Assembly: GCA_031260085.1 (NCBI GenBank)
Contig: JAIRKP010000102.1
Location: 1 to 14,811 of the forward strand
Source of the DNA: Holosporales bacterium
GTDB taxonomy: Bacteria > Pseudomonadota > Alphaproteobacteria > RUG11792
Direction of reading: 5' to 3'
Length of the DNA: 14,811 bases
Under the pieces are notes generated by a model. It worked only from the letters and a program-made list of their open reading frames with translations, had not been told where the DNA came from and did no database searches. Both the position numbers and the translations under genes were made by a program. Shown here in pieces: positions 14,780-14,811 of this stretch; the first letter of the stretch is position 1; each line of letters begins with the position of its first letter.

Positions 14780-14811
14780 AATAGTTAAATCTATAAAAAT
14801 TTATGACGAAT

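Overview
The window looks like a piece of the chromosome of an AT-rich alphaproteobacterium, probably host-associated (Rickettsiales/Holosporales-like). This placement is an inference. It rests on the low GC of the housekeeping genes, many overlapping or tightly spaced genes, and the order TPR anchor protein - BamB - Der with an NKSE G4 motif in Der. It also rests on the large share of unrecognised, signal-peptide-bearing proteins. I see no rRNA, CRISPR array, transposase, integrase or toxin-antitoxin pair.

Left part (1-6104). A tRNA-Val(GAC) with encoded CCA lies 17 bases before the likely start of mltG (endolytic murein transglycosylase), so the two are probably one transcript. Convergent to it is a minus-strand unit read from about 6104 down to 1299. 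It holds a membrane-anchored TPR protein, bamB (outer-membrane assembly lipoprotein), der/engA (ribosome-assembly GTPase) and an unrecognised 454-residue exported protein. bamB and der overlap by 14 bases. The theme is envelope and ribosome biogenesis.

Middle island (6275-7838). Two plus-strand genes for unrecognised exported proteins are visibly richer in GC than their surroundings. The second is broken into two frames: an N-terminal frame with its own Shine-Dalgarno and signal peptide stops at 7184-7186, and the rest continues in the -1 frame. The switch falls at a run of eight A that is also a perfect A_AAA_AAA slippery heptamer. The island ends with a hairpin over the stop codon and a strong rho-independent terminator.

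Housekeeping operon (7884-12008). grpE, cysS, pgpA and mutL follow one another, with grpE/cysS and cysS/pgpA overlapping. All four are full length with recognisable active-site motifs. MutL has a one-residue displacement at the end of its endonuclease motif.

Gap 12009-12344. It contains a 10-bp perfect hairpin, a doubtful 38-codon ORF and a degenerate copy of the last 45 bases of mutL, stop codon included.

Right part (12345-14811). A minus-strand operon starts from a TATAAT box near 14760 and encodes three exported proteins: a 426-residue protein with a central leucine-rich-repeat-like domain and acidic, proline-rich flanks; an Ala/Lys-rich helical protein built on 45-bp (15-residue) tandem repeats; and a protein with a Gln/Pro-rich tail. 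No function can be assigned. Composition and export signals would suit surface or host-interaction proteins, but that is inference.
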